From: Ardenticatenaceae bacterium
GTDB taxonomy: Bacteria; Chloroflexota; Anaerolineae; Promineifilales; Promineifilaceae
NCBI GenBank assembly: GCA_020634245.1
Contig: JACKCC010000006.1
Coordinates: forward strand, 310,001 to 374,000
Direction: 5' to 3'
Length of the DNA: 64,000 nucleotides
The notes under the pieces are model-generated. The model was not told the origin of the DNA. It was given only the letters and a program-made list of their open reading frames with translations, and ran no database searches. Both the position numbers and the translations under genes were made by a program. This document shows, in pieces, positions 16,092 to 24,390 of the stretch (position 1 is its first letter; each line of letters begins with the position of its first letter).

Positions 16092-17188
16092 GCTTTTCCC
16101 TCCATAATAATGCCACCGCCCAGGCAAACATCGCCACCGTAAAAGACGGCTCCCTGACCGGCGGTGATGCCAAAAACGGGTTCTTGGAATTGGACGCGGA
16201 CACGGCCGTTTCCCACATCTTCCACCAGCGCATTCACACCTTTGGCCTTGTACCGAATCTTCACCTGGGCCGGAATCGGACCGGCCGGCGGCGCACCAGC
16301 CAGCCAGTTTACGTCCCGCGCTACCAACGTTCGCTGGCCCAACTCGTTCCGCGTGCCCACGATGAGGGCGTTTTGCCGGGCGTCTTTTTGGAGGACGTAG
16401 AGCGGCTCCGGGGCGGCAATGCCCAGGCCTTTACGCTGGCCGATGGTGTAGTTGGGCAGGCCGGTGTGTTGGCCGAGGGTACGGCCGTTCCCATCCATAA
16501 TCGGCCCCGGATTTTGTGCCGCACCAAATTCGCGCAAGAAACGGCGGTAATCGCCATCGCCCAAAAAGCACAAATCCTGGCTGTCGTGCTTGCTGGCTAC
16601 CGCCAGGCCAAACTTGCGGGCCAGTTCCCGAACCTTGGCCTTCGTATATTCACCGATGGGGAACATGGTATGGGCCAGTTTTTCCTGATTGAGAACGTGC
16701 AAAACGTACGATTGGTCCTTCGTCTCATCGACGCCCTTCAGCAGTTGGTAGCCGGTTTCCGTGTGATGGATGCGGGCATAATGGCCGGTAGCCAGATAAT
16801 TGGCGTCCAGCGCCAGCGCCTGATTGAGCAAGTAGGTGAAGCGGATTTGCCGGTTGCATTGGATGCATGGATTGGGCGTCCGTCCCTGGGCATGCTCGTC
16901 GATGAAGAACTGGACGATGGTCTGGCGGAAATGCTCTTTTGTGTCCAGAACGTAAAAGGGAATGTTGAGCTGGTCGGCGATACGGCGTGCGTCGGCCAGC
17001 TGGTCGGGGGTGCAGCAGCGGTTGGCGATGGGGGCACCGGGACTACCCGGCTCGCTCCACAGCCGCATCATCATCCCCACGACCTCATAGCCCTGCTCAA
17101 CGAGCAAAGCGGCAGCTACGGAGCTGTCTACGCCGCCGCTCATCGCCACAACGACGCGGTTAGGGTTTGATGAATCAGGAGGTGTCAT
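16088..17188 (-). CDS. mnmA: tRNA-specific 2-thiouridylase MnmA
   Basis: MnmA places sulfur on C2 of the wobble uridine of tRNA-Lys, -Glu and -Gln. The 366-residue protein has the PP-loop SGGVDSS (17-23), NPCIQCNRQIRF with the first catalytic Cys, ATGHYARI, KDQSYVL, and SQDLCFLG with the persulfide Cys, so both redox cysteines are present. Length is normal. The cysteine desulfurase gene lies directly upstream (5-base gap), which fits direct sulfur supply to MnmA, and the downstream 88-residue gene overlaps its stop. Confidence 0.97.
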   Translation of the reverse strand: MTPPDSSNPNRVVVAMSGGVDSSVAAALLVEQGYEVVGMMMRLWSEPGSPGAPIANRCCTPDQLADARRIADQLNIPFYVLDTKEHFRQTIVQFFIDEHAQGRTPNPCIQCNRQIRFTYLLNQALALDANYLATGHYARIHHTETGYQLLKGVDETKDQSYVLHVLNQEKLAHTMFPIGEYTKAKVRELARKFGLAVASKHDSQDLCFLGDGDYRRFLREFGAAQNPGPIMDGNGRTLGQHTGLPNYTIGQRKGLGIAAPEPLYVLQKDARQNALIVGTRNELGQRTLVARDVNWLAGAPPAGPIPAQVKIRYKAKGVNALVEDVGNGRVRVQFQEPVFGITAGQGAVFYGGDVCLGGGIIMEGKA

Positions 17189-17193
17189 ATTTT

Positions 17194-18369
17194 TTAGTTT
17201 GCCGCTTGTAGTTTTTGTAATTTCTGGATAATGGCGGGCATTTTCTCCAAAAAGTAAGCAATATGTTCAGCCGTGTTTTGCATGCCAACTGTGAGCCGCA
17301 GGCCGCCTTTAGTCCATTCCGGAGCGAGGCCCAGCGCTTTCAGCGTGCGCGATGGCTTGGGATCGCCGCTTTTGCAGGCCGAGCCGCTGCTGGCGGCAAT
17401 GCCGGCCATGTCCAGGTGCATCAACAAATCATTGCCGCTGATGTAGCGGAAGGCGAAGCTGGCGTTATGCGGCAGCCGTTCTGTAGGGTGGCCGGTGAGG
17501 ATGCAGTCGTTGGGCAGGGCGGCCAGCAAACCGTCAATGAGCTGATCGCGCAGGGCTAGGTAGTGGGCATTGCGTTCGTCCAGTTCGGCCATTGCCAGTT
17601 CCAGCGACTTGGCCGCGCCCACGGCGTAGGGGACGTTGGAAGTGCCAGCGCGACGGCCGTTTTCCTGTCCGCCGCCCGTCAACTCCGAAATCAACTCAGT
17701 TCTGTCCCGTGCATAAAGCATCCCCACGCCCTTGGGGCCGTAAAATTTGTGCGGGGCAATGCTTATCAGGTCGATGGGCATCTGGCGCATGTCCCAGCGG
17801 CGCACGGCGATGGCCTGGACGGCGTCGCTGTGGAATAGGACGCCATGTTCATGGGCAATCTGGCCGATGGCGGCAATGTCCTGCATCGTTCCGACTTCGT
17901 TGTTGGCGGCCATGATGCTGATGAGGACGGTGTCGGGGCGGATGGCCGCTTCCAGTTGGGCCAGGTCAATCAAGCCGTACTCGTCTACCGGCAGAATGGT
18001 CAGGTCGAAGTGGTGCAGGTCACGCATCTGCACGGCCGTATTCAAAATGGCGCTGTGTTCAATCGACGACACAATGAGATGATTGCCACCATTGTTCTTC
18101 CGCGCGGCCCACATCGCGCCGCGCACCGCCAGATTGTCGCTCTCCGAGCCACAGCCGGTGAAGATGATTTCGTCGGGTTGGGCCTGGAGCAGGCCAGCAA
18201 TGGTTTCCCGTGATTGTTCCAGGGCGCGTGAGGCTAAACGGCCGTATTCATGCGTTGAACTGGAATTACCGTAATTCTCTGTCCAATGAGGCAGCATCGC
18301 TTCCAAAACTTGTGGGTGAACTGGCGTCGATGCGCCATGATCGAGGTAAATGTGTTTCTTAATTGGCAT
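17194..18369 (-). CDS. Cysteine desulfurase (NifS/IscS family)
   Basis: A 391-residue PLP enzyme that removes sulfur from cysteine as a protein-bound persulfide. Recognised features are YLDHGASTPVHPQV (8-21), HSAIL (His105 region), PLP Lys208 in SIAPHKFYGPKG, and the nucleophile Cys332 in SSGSACKSG. Position next to mnmA points to tRNA thiolation as its main task; no Fe-S scaffold gene is adjacent. It is divergent from the MerR regulator, and the gap between them contains a regulated promoter facing right. Confidence 0.95.
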   Translation of the reverse strand: MPIKKHIYLDHGASTPVHPQVLEAMLPHWTENYGNSSSTHEYGRLASRALEQSRETIAGLLQAQPDEIIFTGCGSESDNLAVRGAMWAARKNNGGNHLIVSSIEHSAILNTAVQMRDLHHFDLTILPVDEYGLIDLAQLEAAIRPDTVLISIMAANNEVGTMQDIAAIGQIAHEHGVLFHSDAVQAIAVRRWDMRQMPIDLISIAPHKFYGPKGVGMLYARDRTELISELTGGGQENGRRAGTSNVPYAVGAAKSLELAMAELDERNAHYLALRDQLIDGLLAALPNDCILTGHPTERLPHNASFAFRYISGNDLLMHLDMAGIAASSGSACKSGDPKPSRTLKALGLAPEWTKGGLRLTVGMQNTAEHIAYFLEKMPAIIQKLQKLQAAN

Positions 18370-18454
18370 AGAGAAATTGTATAGCGAGTGACCCAGTTAG
18401 CAAGTGAGTACGTCATGAGTGGTAGGAGGAAGGTGATGAGCTTTTACAAATTCC

Positions 18455-18485
18455 TTGACTTGGAGTTAACTCCAGGTGGTAAACT
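18455..18485 (+). promoter_or_regulatory. MerR-type promoter/operator of the reductase island
   Basis: A -35 box TTGACT (18455-18460) and a -10 box TAAACT (18480-18485) are separated by 19 bases, the overlong spacing that MerR-family activators correct. Inside the spacer is a perfect 14-bp palindrome TGGAGTTAACTCCA (18461-18474), matching my recollection of AdhR/NmlR operators. A ribosome site GGAGGTG follows at 18493. Confidence 0.88.
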
Positions 18486-18505
18486 ATTTCTCGGAGGTGA
18501 ACATT

Positions 18506-18883
18506 ATGAGAATATCAGAGGCAAGTGAACAATCTGGACTTTCAGTGGATACGCTGCGCTACTACGAAAAAATTGGCCTGCTTCCATCAGTCAATCGAAC
18601 TGATGGTGGCATCAGAGATTACAGCGAACTTGATATGAGGCGGGTTGATTTCATCAAGTGCATGCGAACGGCTGGGCTTCCCGTTGAAGTGCTGCTCGAG
18701 TATTTTGCGCTTGTTGAGCAGGGTGACGATACCATTGAAGCTCGAAAACAAATCCTGCAGGATCAGCGAAAGCAACTTCTGGCCAGGATGGCTGAAATGC
18801 AAGAAACCTTAGACTTGCTGAACTACAAAATTCAAGTGTATGAAAATGCTGTCTTGAAAAAAGAACGAAAATTAGCTGATTAA
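18506..18883 (+). CDS. MerR-family regulator, NmlR/AdhR type
   Basis: A 125-residue activator starting at ATG 18506, chosen because GGAGGTG lies 6 bases upstream. The N-terminal winged helix has the MerR signature (SGLSVDTLRYYEKIGLLP) and the family Arg-Asp-Tyr wing (GGIRDYSELD). A single Cys at residue 52 in FIKCMRTAGLP matches the reactive cysteine by which NmlR/AdhR proteins sense aldehydes and other electrophiles. The C-terminal coiled coil (QDQRKQLLARMAEMQETLD) is for dimerisation. Its own promoter carries the matching operator, so it is autoregulated, and the first aldo/keto reductase starts 12 bases downstream. Confidence 0.92.
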   Translation: MRISEASEQSGLSVDTLRYYEKIGLLPSVNRTDGGIRDYSELDMRRVDFIKCMRTAGLPVEVLLEYFALVEQGDDTIEARKQILQDQRKQLLARMAEMQETLDLLNYKIQVYENAVLKKERKLAD

Positions 18884-18895
18884 GGAGTCACAAAA

Positions 18896-19861
18896 ATGCA
18901 AAAACGTAAACTTGGTAACAGCAATTTAGAAGTTTCAGCCCTGGGGCTGGGCTGCATGCGCATGAGCTTTGGCGACACGCCCACCGACAAGCAAGAGATG
19001 ATTACGCTGCTGCGCCAATCGGTGGAGCGCGGCGTCACCTTCTTCGATACGGCCGAAGTGTACGGCCCGTTCACCAATGAACTGCTGGTGGGCGAAGCGC
19101 TAGAACCGTTCAAGGGGCAGGTAGTCATCGCCACCAAATTCGGCTGGAAGCATGGCGAAAATGGGCCACATCCCAGCGTAGGCATAGACAGCCGCCCGGA
19201 ACAAATCAAGCGCGTCGCCAATGAATCGCTCAAGCGACTGCGCGTGGATGTGATTGACCTGTTCTACCAGCACCGCCCCGACCCGAATGTGCCGATGGCT
19301 GATGTGGCGGGCGCGGTGCAGGAGTTGATTCAGGCGGGCAAGGTGAAGCATTTTGGCTTGTCTGAAGCCAGCGCGGAGCAAATCCGCCAGGCGCACGCGG
19401 TGCAGCCGGTGGCCGCTTTGCAGAGTGAATATTCGATTTGGTGGACAGAAATTGAACAGAATGATGTGCTGGCCACTGTTGAAGAATTGGGCATCGGCCT
19501 GGTGCCCTACAGCCCACTGGGGCGCGGCTTTCTCACGGGCAAAATCACCACCGAGACCACCTACGACACCTCCGACATCCGCAGCCGCAACCCGCGCTTT
19601 ACGGCCGAAGCGATCACGGCCAACCAGGTGGTGGTGGACCTGCTAACGCGCATCGGCCAAAACCACGACGCCACGCCGGGCCAGATTGCCCTCGCCTGGC
19701 TGCTGGCGCAAAAGCCGTGGATTGTGCCCATCCCCGGCACGCGCAAGCTACACCGCCTGGATGAAAACAACGGCGCAGTTGACATTGAATTGACCGCCGC
19801 CGACCTGAGCGAAATTCGGGAAGCGATGGCCAACATCAACGTGGTGGGGCACCGCTATTAA
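18896..19861 (+). CDS. Aldo/keto reductase 1
   Basis: A 321-residue TIM-barrel NADPH-dependent reductase for aldehydes and ketones. The catalytic tetrad is complete: Asp51, Tyr56 (FFDTAEVYG), Lys81 (VVIATKFG) and His126 (YQHRPD). The C-terminal cofactor loop IPGTRKLHRLDEN is present. It resembles the AKR13-like group. It is the first enzyme gene after the MerR regulator, with a strong ribosome site (AAGGAG) and a 12-base gap, so it is probably the direct target of the NmlR-type switch. It contains no ACGGCCGT motif. Confidence 0.93.
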   Translation: MQKRKLGNSNLEVSALGLGCMRMSFGDTPTDKQEMITLLRQSVERGVTFFDTAEVYGPFTNELLVGEALEPFKGQVVIATKFGWKHGENGPHPSVGIDSRPEQIKRVANESLKRLRVDVIDLFYQHRPDPNVPMADVAGAVQELIQAGKVKHFGLSEASAEQIRQAHAVQPVAALQSEYSIWWTEIEQNDVLATVEELGIGLVPYSPLGRGFLTGKITTETTYDTSDIRSRNPRFTAEAITANQVVVDLLTRIGQNHDATPGQIALAWLLAQKPWIVPIPGTRKLHRLDENNGAVDIELTAADLSEIREAMANINVVGHRY

Positions 19862-19876
19862 GAATTTATCCGAAAA

Positions 19877-19980
19877 AGCCACAGAAAAAAAAGAGAAAAT
19901 GGCGCGTTAAAACGCATCTCAAAAATCTCTGTGAACTCTGTGGCTAATATTTGAATAACTGGCCGGATTGGCAATCCGGC
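19877..19980. repeat. Intergenic inverted repeats between reductases 1 and 2
   Basis: AGCCACAGA (19877) pairs with TCTGTGGCT (19937) around a second small stem (GCGTT/AACGC), followed by a compact hairpin GCCGGATTGGCAATCCGGC (19962-19980). A sister of the latter occurs at 30191. The words match the CACAGATT repeat family seen at 26642 and 30260. Confidence 0.75.
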
Positions 19981-20001
19981 TTACATGACGAAGGAAAAAT
20001 C

Positions 20002-20853
20002 ATGCAGACCGTAAAATTAAACAATGGCGTTGAAATCCCGATTTTGGGTTTTGGCGTTTTTCAGATAACGGACCCGGCTGAATGTGTGCGCAGCGTGGTT
20101 GAGGCGATTGAAACGGGGTATGGTCACATAGATACGGCCGCTTCCTACCAAAATGAAGAATCTGTGGGCAAAGGCATCCAGCAAAGCGGCGTTGCCAGAG
20201 CAGATTTGTTCATCACCACCAAGCTCTGGATTCAACGCCAGGGGTATGAAGATACGCTCAAAGCGTTTGACAATTCCCTGAATCGCTTGCAGCTCGATTA
20301 CATTGATTTGTACCTGATTCACCAACCGTACGGAGATGTGTACGGCGAATGGCGGGCGATGGAAGAGCTGTATGAGCAGGGCAAAATCAGAGCCATCGGC
20401 GTTTCCAACTTTCAGCCAGACCGGATCATGGACTTGATGATCCACAACAAGATTACGCCCACCGTTAACCAGATTGAAGTGAATCCTTTCCAGCAGCAAA
20501 TCGAGACGCAGCCGTTTTTGGCAGAAAATGGCGTGATGGTGGAGGCATGGGCACCGTTTGCCGAAGGCCGCAACCATATTTTCCAGAATGAACTGCTGCA
20601 ATCTATTGGCGCAAAATATGGCAAAAGCGTGGGTCAGGTCATTCTGCGCTGGGTGGTGCAAAGAGGCATTATTGCGCTGGCCAAAACCGTCCGCAAAGAG
20701 AGGATGATCGAAAATATCAGCATCTTTGATTTTGAATTAAGCGCCGAAGATATGGCGGCGATTGCCACGCTGGACACCAAAACCAGCAGCTTTTTTGACC
20801 ATCGCGACCCCAAGATGGTGAAGTGGCTGGGTGAAAGAAAACTGGATGTTTAA
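20002..20853 (+). CDS. Aldo/keto reductase 2 (AKR5-like)
   Basis: A 283-residue aldo/keto reductase starting at ATG 20002 (MQTVKLNNG); the open frame extends further upstream, but into repeat sequence. The tetrad is complete: Asp44, Tyr49 (HIDTAASYQNE), Lys74 (FITTKLW) and His107 (LYLIHQP). The VNQIEVNPFQQQ segment and short length mark the AKR5 group of 2,5-diketogluconate and methylglyoxal-type reductases. It is followed after 11 bases by a carboxymuconolactone decarboxylase-like gene, suggesting a shared message. Confidence 0.92.
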   Translation: MQTVKLNNGVEIPILGFGVFQITDPAECVRSVVEAIETGYGHIDTAASYQNEESVGKGIQQSGVARADLFITTKLWIQRQGYEDTLKAFDNSLNRLQLDYIDLYLIHQPYGDVYGEWRAMEELYEQGKIRAIGVSNFQPDRIMDLMIHNKITPTVNQIEVNPFQQQIETQPFLAENGVMVEAWAPFAEGRNHIFQNELLQSIGAKYGKSVGQVILRWVVQRGIIALAKTVRKERMIENISIFDFELSAEDMAAIATLDTKTSSFFDHRDPKMVKWLGERKLDV

Positions 20854-20864
20854 GGAGACCAAAG

Positions 20865-21188
20865 ATGTCTGACGCAAAAGAACAATCACGGGCACAGCAG
20901 CTCATGGGCGACTTTGCCCCCAAATTGGCGGAACTTACGGATGACGTGCTGTTTGGCGATGTGTGGGCACGTGAAGAATTGTCACCGCGCGACCGCAGTC
21001 TGGTCACGGTCGCCGCGCTCATCGCCAACGGCAACACGGCGCAGCTTTCCAGCCATCTAAAACGGGCGAAGGCAAACGGTCTCTCGGAAACGGAGCTTGC
21101 CGAAGTGATGACCCACCTGGCTTTCTATACCGGCTGGCCGCGAGCGATCTCCGCCATTCTGGTCGCTAAGGAAGTCTTCAAAGAGTAA
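20865..21188 (+). CDS. Carboxymuconolactone decarboxylase family protein
   Basis: A 107-residue alpha-helical protein of the CMD/AhpD superfamily. The core LSPRDRSLVTVAALIANG, THLAFYTGWPRAISAI pattern is clear. It lacks the CxxC pair of AhpD, so it is not an alkylhydroperoxidase of that type. In many genomes such proteins accompany reductases and cupins, but the reaction is not established. Ribosome site AAGGAG; it lies between two aldo/keto reductase genes. Confidence 0.88.
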   Translation: MSDAKEQSRAQQLMGDFAPKLAELTDDVLFGDVWAREELSPRDRSLVTVAALIANGNTAQLSSHLKRAKANGLSETELAEVMTHLAFYTGWPRAISAILVAKEVFKE

Positions 21189-21229
21189 GCAAAAGTTTCC
21201 TGTTGTTGTTGTGAAATAAGGAGTGAAAA

Positions 21230-22207
21230 ATGGAATATGTACGATTAGGAAAGAGTGGCTTAAAAGTCTCCCGCCTGTGCCTGGGGTGCATGAGCTTTGG
21301 GCAGCGAAGTGAGAATAATACGTGGGTCCTGGATGAAGAACAAAGCCGCCCCTACATTCAGCGGGCGTTGGAAGCGGGTATCAATTTCTTCGACACCGCC
21401 AATGTTTATTCCGGTGGCACCAGCGAAATTATTACCGGGAATGCGCTGCGAGATTTTGCCAAGCGGGATGAAGTGGTTCTCGCCACCAAAGTTCGCTTCC
21501 CGATGGGCCAGGGGCCTAACGATTATGGCCTTTCGCGCAAGCATATCATGAGCGCCATTGATGCTAGCCTGCAACGGCTGGGCACCGATTACGTGGATTT
21601 GTATCAGATTCACCGCTGGGATTATGAAACGCCCATTGAAGAGACGATGGAGGCGCTGCACGACATCGTGAAGGCGGGCAAGGTACGCTATATCGGCGCG
21701 TCGGCGATGTTTGCCTGGCAGTTTGCTAAGGCGCAGCATACGGCCGTTTCCCACAATTGGACCCCCTTTATCTCCATGCAAAACCATTACAACCTGCTCT
21801 ACCGCGAAGAAGAGCGCGAGATGATGCCGCTCTGCGAAGATCAGGGCGTGGGGGTGATTCCCTTCTCGCCGCTGGCGCGTGGCGTGCTGGCGCGGCCACC
21901 GGAACAGGCGGACGAAACCGCCCGCTACCAGAGTGACGGCCTCGCCAAAAGCCGCTATGAACAGGCCGATAATCTGACGACCGTCGAGCGCGTGCAGGAA
22001 GTGGCGGCAGCCCGCGGCATCCCGATGGCGCAGGTGGCGCTGGCCTGGATGTACACCAAACCTAACATCGCTTCTCCGATTGTGGGCACAACCAAGCCGC
22101 ATCACCTGGACGACGCCCTGGCGGCACTCTCGGTTAATTTGACGGAGGACGAGGTCAACCGTCTGGAAGAACCGTATCGTCCGCATCCTGTGATTGCGCA
22201 TTCGTAA
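21230..22207 (+). CDS. Aldo/keto reductase 3
   Basis: A 325-residue aldo/keto reductase with tetrad Asp55, Tyr60 (FFDTANVYSGG), Lys87 (VVLATKVRF) and His128 (YQIHRWD). SRKHIMSAIDASLQRLGTDY and MQNHYNLLYREEEREMMPLC are typical of the YajO/AKR11-like group. It is a close paralogue of reductase 5 at 26727, sharing for example IHRWDY, PIEETME, VKAGKVRYIGASAM and YREEEREMMPLC, which suggests duplication within the island. A ribosome site (AAGGAG) precedes ATG 21230. Confidence 0.93.
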   Translation: MEYVRLGKSGLKVSRLCLGCMSFGQRSENNTWVLDEEQSRPYIQRALEAGINFFDTANVYSGGTSEIITGNALRDFAKRDEVVLATKVRFPMGQGPNDYGLSRKHIMSAIDASLQRLGTDYVDLYQIHRWDYETPIEETMEALHDIVKAGKVRYIGASAMFAWQFAKAQHTAVSHNWTPFISMQNHYNLLYREEEREMMPLCEDQGVGVIPFSPLARGVLARPPEQADETARYQSDGLAKSRYEQADNLTTVERVQEVAAARGIPMAQVALAWMYTKPNIASPIVGTTKPHHLDDALAALSVNLTEDEVNRLEEPYRPHPVIAHS

Positions 22208-22288
22208 CGAGGTTGAGAGTATACGGCCGTTACCCACAGCAACATCCAGGAAAGAGCCGTACCATCGTTTGAGTGAAAGGAGCAAACT

Positions 22289-23281
22289 ATGAATTATCGT
22301 CGTCTGGGAAAATCGGGACTCAAAGTCAGCGCGGTGTCCTACGGGTTTTGGGCCATGTTTAGCGGGCAGCCGGATGTGGACCTGGCCCTGGCGTGCCTGA
22401 CCGCTGCCTATGACGCAGGCTGCAACTACTTCGACAATGCCGAGGTGTACGGCAACGGCCAATCTGAGCGGCTGATGGGGGCGGCGCTCAAAAAGGCGGG
22501 CTGGTCGCGTGATAGCTACATCGTCTCCAGCAAAGTGATGCACGGCTGCTATGGGGAAAATGCCAAACCCACCCAACTGGGCCTGAGCCGCAAGCATGTG
22601 TTTGAAGCGTGTCACCAGGCGATGAAGCGGTTGCAGGTGGATTATCTGGACCTGTATTTCTGTCATCGTCCCGATCCAGAAGTGCCCGTTGAGGAGACGG
22701 TACGCGCCATGACGGAGCTAATCTGGCGCGGCGATGTGCTTTACTGGGGCACGTCTGAATGGCCAGCCGCTTTAATCATGGAAGCTTACAGCGTGGCGCG
22801 ACAGTACAACCTGATTCCCCCAACAATGGAGCAGCCACAATACAACTTGCTGCACCGCTACCGCGTGGAGCAGGAATACCAACAGCTTTATGACACAATC
22901 GGTCTGGGAACAACGGTGTTTTCGCCGTTGGCCGCCAGTTTATTGACGGGCATTTACAGTGACGGCATCCCCGCCGACGCGCTTGCCAGCCAACCGGGCC
23001 TTGAATGGCTGCGGGAACGGCTGGAAGGCCCTTTGGGCGAGGCGCGTCTCGCCGCAATCCGCACCTGGTCTGAAATCGCGGCTGAACTCGGGACAACGAT
23101 GCCGCGTTTGGCGCTGGCCTGGTGCCTTAAGAATCCCCGCGTCAGCACCGCCATCATGGGCGCAACCAGCCCCGAACAGGTTGCCGAAAACATGCAGGCG
23201 GTAGACCTGCTGCCGATCTTAACAGACGATGTTATGGCACAGATCAACGCCGTCAGCGTGGCAGGCATCGAGGTTGATTAG
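22289..23281 (+). CDS. Aldo/keto reductase 4 (Kv-beta-like)
   Basis: A 330-residue aldo/keto reductase of the AKR6 type, related to the beta subunits of voltage-gated potassium channels. The tetrad is Asp49, Tyr54 (YFDNAEVYGNG), Lys82 (IVSSKV) and His126 (YFCHRPD). The family-specific VLYWGTSEW and PQYNLLHRYRVEQEY segments are present. In bacteria these enzymes reduce aldehydes such as methylglyoxal. AAAGGAG precedes ATG 22289, and the gap before it holds one ACGGCCGTTACC copy. Confidence 0.92.
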   Translation: MNYRRLGKSGLKVSAVSYGFWAMFSGQPDVDLALACLTAAYDAGCNYFDNAEVYGNGQSERLMGAALKKAGWSRDSYIVSSKVMHGCYGENAKPTQLGLSRKHVFEACHQAMKRLQVDYLDLYFCHRPDPEVPVEETVRAMTELIWRGDVLYWGTSEWPAALIMEAYSVARQYNLIPPTMEQPQYNLLHRYRVEQEYQQLYDTIGLGTTVFSPLAASLLTGIYSDGIPADALASQPGLEWLRERLEGPLGEARLAAIRTWSEIAAELGTTMPRLALAWCLKNPRVSTAIMGATSPEQVAENMQAVDLLPILTDDVMAQINAVSVAGIEVD

Positions 23282-23332
23282 GCAGTTACTCTATCGAGAT
23301 GTTCAATAATTTACGTTACAAGGAGAATAATC

Positions 23333-24217
23333 ATGCAGATTGGTTTACAGATTCCGTCGTTTAAGGTTCCGGGGGGAACGGCCGTTATCCGTCCCAAGCT
23401 CAAAGAAATCGCCACTATCGCCGAAGAAGCTGGCTTTTACAGCCTGTGGGTGATGGACCATTACTACCAGATCAAAGGTTTGTTTGGCGAAGCATACACC
23501 GACCCCATGCTGGAAAGCTACACCACGCTTGGCTATCTGGCCGGGCTTACCGAAAAAGCGTATCTCGGCGTTCTGGTTACGGGCGTCATTTATCGTCATC
23601 CTTCGGTACTGATGAAAATGGTCAACACCCTCGACATTCTCTCTGGCGGCCGGGCTTACCTGGGCATTGGCGCGGCCTGGTATGAAGATGAAGCCAAAGG
23701 TTTTGGCATTCCCTACCCATCCACAGCCGAACGGTTTGAGCAGTTGGAGGACAATCTACAACTGGCCAAAGCGCTGTGGGCCAGCGACGAGACCTCGTTT
23801 GAAGGCAAGCATTTTTCGGCCCCGGCGATCACCAACAACCCGCGTCCGCTCTCCACGCCGCATCCGCGCATCATGATTGGCGGCACCGGGCCGAAGAAAA
23901 CGCTGCGCATGGTGGCCCAGTACGCCGACGCCTGCAACATCGGCGACTGGGTGGGCAAGGAAAATATGCAAAAAGCGCTGGACAACCTCAAGGCGCATTG
24001 TGACGATCTGGGCCGCGATTACGACAGCGTGGAGAAAACGTCTCTGGCTACGGTGAATCTTTCGGAAAAGGATACGGTAGACAGCACGCTCAAAAATCTG
24101 CAAGCGCTTTCAGAGATGGGCTTCACCCACGCCATCTTCAACATGCCCGACGTGTACAAAATCACGCCGCTGGAAACGTTTGCCAGGGAGATTATTCCGG
24201 CCGTGGCAGAACTGTAA
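23333..24217 (+). CDS. LLM-class (luciferase-like) F420-dependent oxidoreductase
   Basis: A 294-residue TIM-barrel oxidoreductase of the bacterial luciferase superfamily. IATIAEEAGFYSLWVMDHYYQI, LGVLVTGVIYRHPSVLMKM, LDILSGGRAYLGIGAAWYEDE and HPRIMIGGTGPKKTLRMVAQYAD are diagnostic. Most Chloroflexota and actinobacterial members use F420 rather than flavin; the cofactor here is inferred. It reduces or oxidises small carbonyl or enone substrates in homologues. An AAGGAG site precedes ATG 23333. Inverted repeats follow the gene. Confidence 0.9.
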   Translation: MQIGLQIPSFKVPGGTAVIRPKLKEIATIAEEAGFYSLWVMDHYYQIKGLFGEAYTDPMLESYTTLGYLAGLTEKAYLGVLVTGVIYRHPSVLMKMVNTLDILSGGRAYLGIGAAWYEDEAKGFGIPYPSTAERFEQLEDNLQLAKALWASDETSFEGKHFSAPAITNNPRPLSTPHPRIMIGGTGPKKTLRMVAQYADACNIGDWVGKENMQKALDNLKAHCDDLGRDYDSVEKTSLATVNLSEKDTVDSTLKNLQALSEMGFTHAIFNMPDVYKITPLETFAREIIPAVAEL

Positions 24218-24222
24218 GAATT

Positions 24223-24259
24223 GAGATTGGAGATTGAAGGTTACTGAGTCTCCAATCTC
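24223..24259. repeat. Inverted repeat of GATTGGAG words
   Basis: An 11-bp perfect stem GAGATTGGAGA (24223-24233) / TCTCCAATCTC (24249-24259) with a 15-base loop, 5 bases after the LLM gene stop. There is no T-tract. Confidence 0.8.
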
Positions 24260-24313
24260 TAATCTCCCCAAACACCAAATGCACTAACCAGGCAAAACAA
24301 GTTAGCGGTTTTC

Positions 24314-24346
24314 AGATTGGGCCAATCTTGAAGATTGGCCCAATCT
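24314..24346. repeat. Perfect 16-bp hairpin of GATTGGGCCAATC words
   Basis: AGATTGGGCCAATCTT (24314-24329) and AAGATTGGCCCAATCT (24331-24346) are exact inverse copies around a single G. Each arm is itself a near-palindrome. It lies 45 bases before the alcohol dehydrogenase gene. Confidence 0.85.
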
Positions 24347-24390
24347 CAGCCATTTAACCTGACATGGTTACTAAATAGGAAGTTTTTATT

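Noticed and set aside
16076..17170. 364-residue frame on the plus strand
   Set aside because: Antisense of mnmA, which is complete and coupled to its neighbours.
21260..22666. 468-residue frame on the minus strand
   Set aside because: It lies antisense across two complete aldo/keto reductase genes with intact catalytic residues and ribosome sites; no family features of its own.
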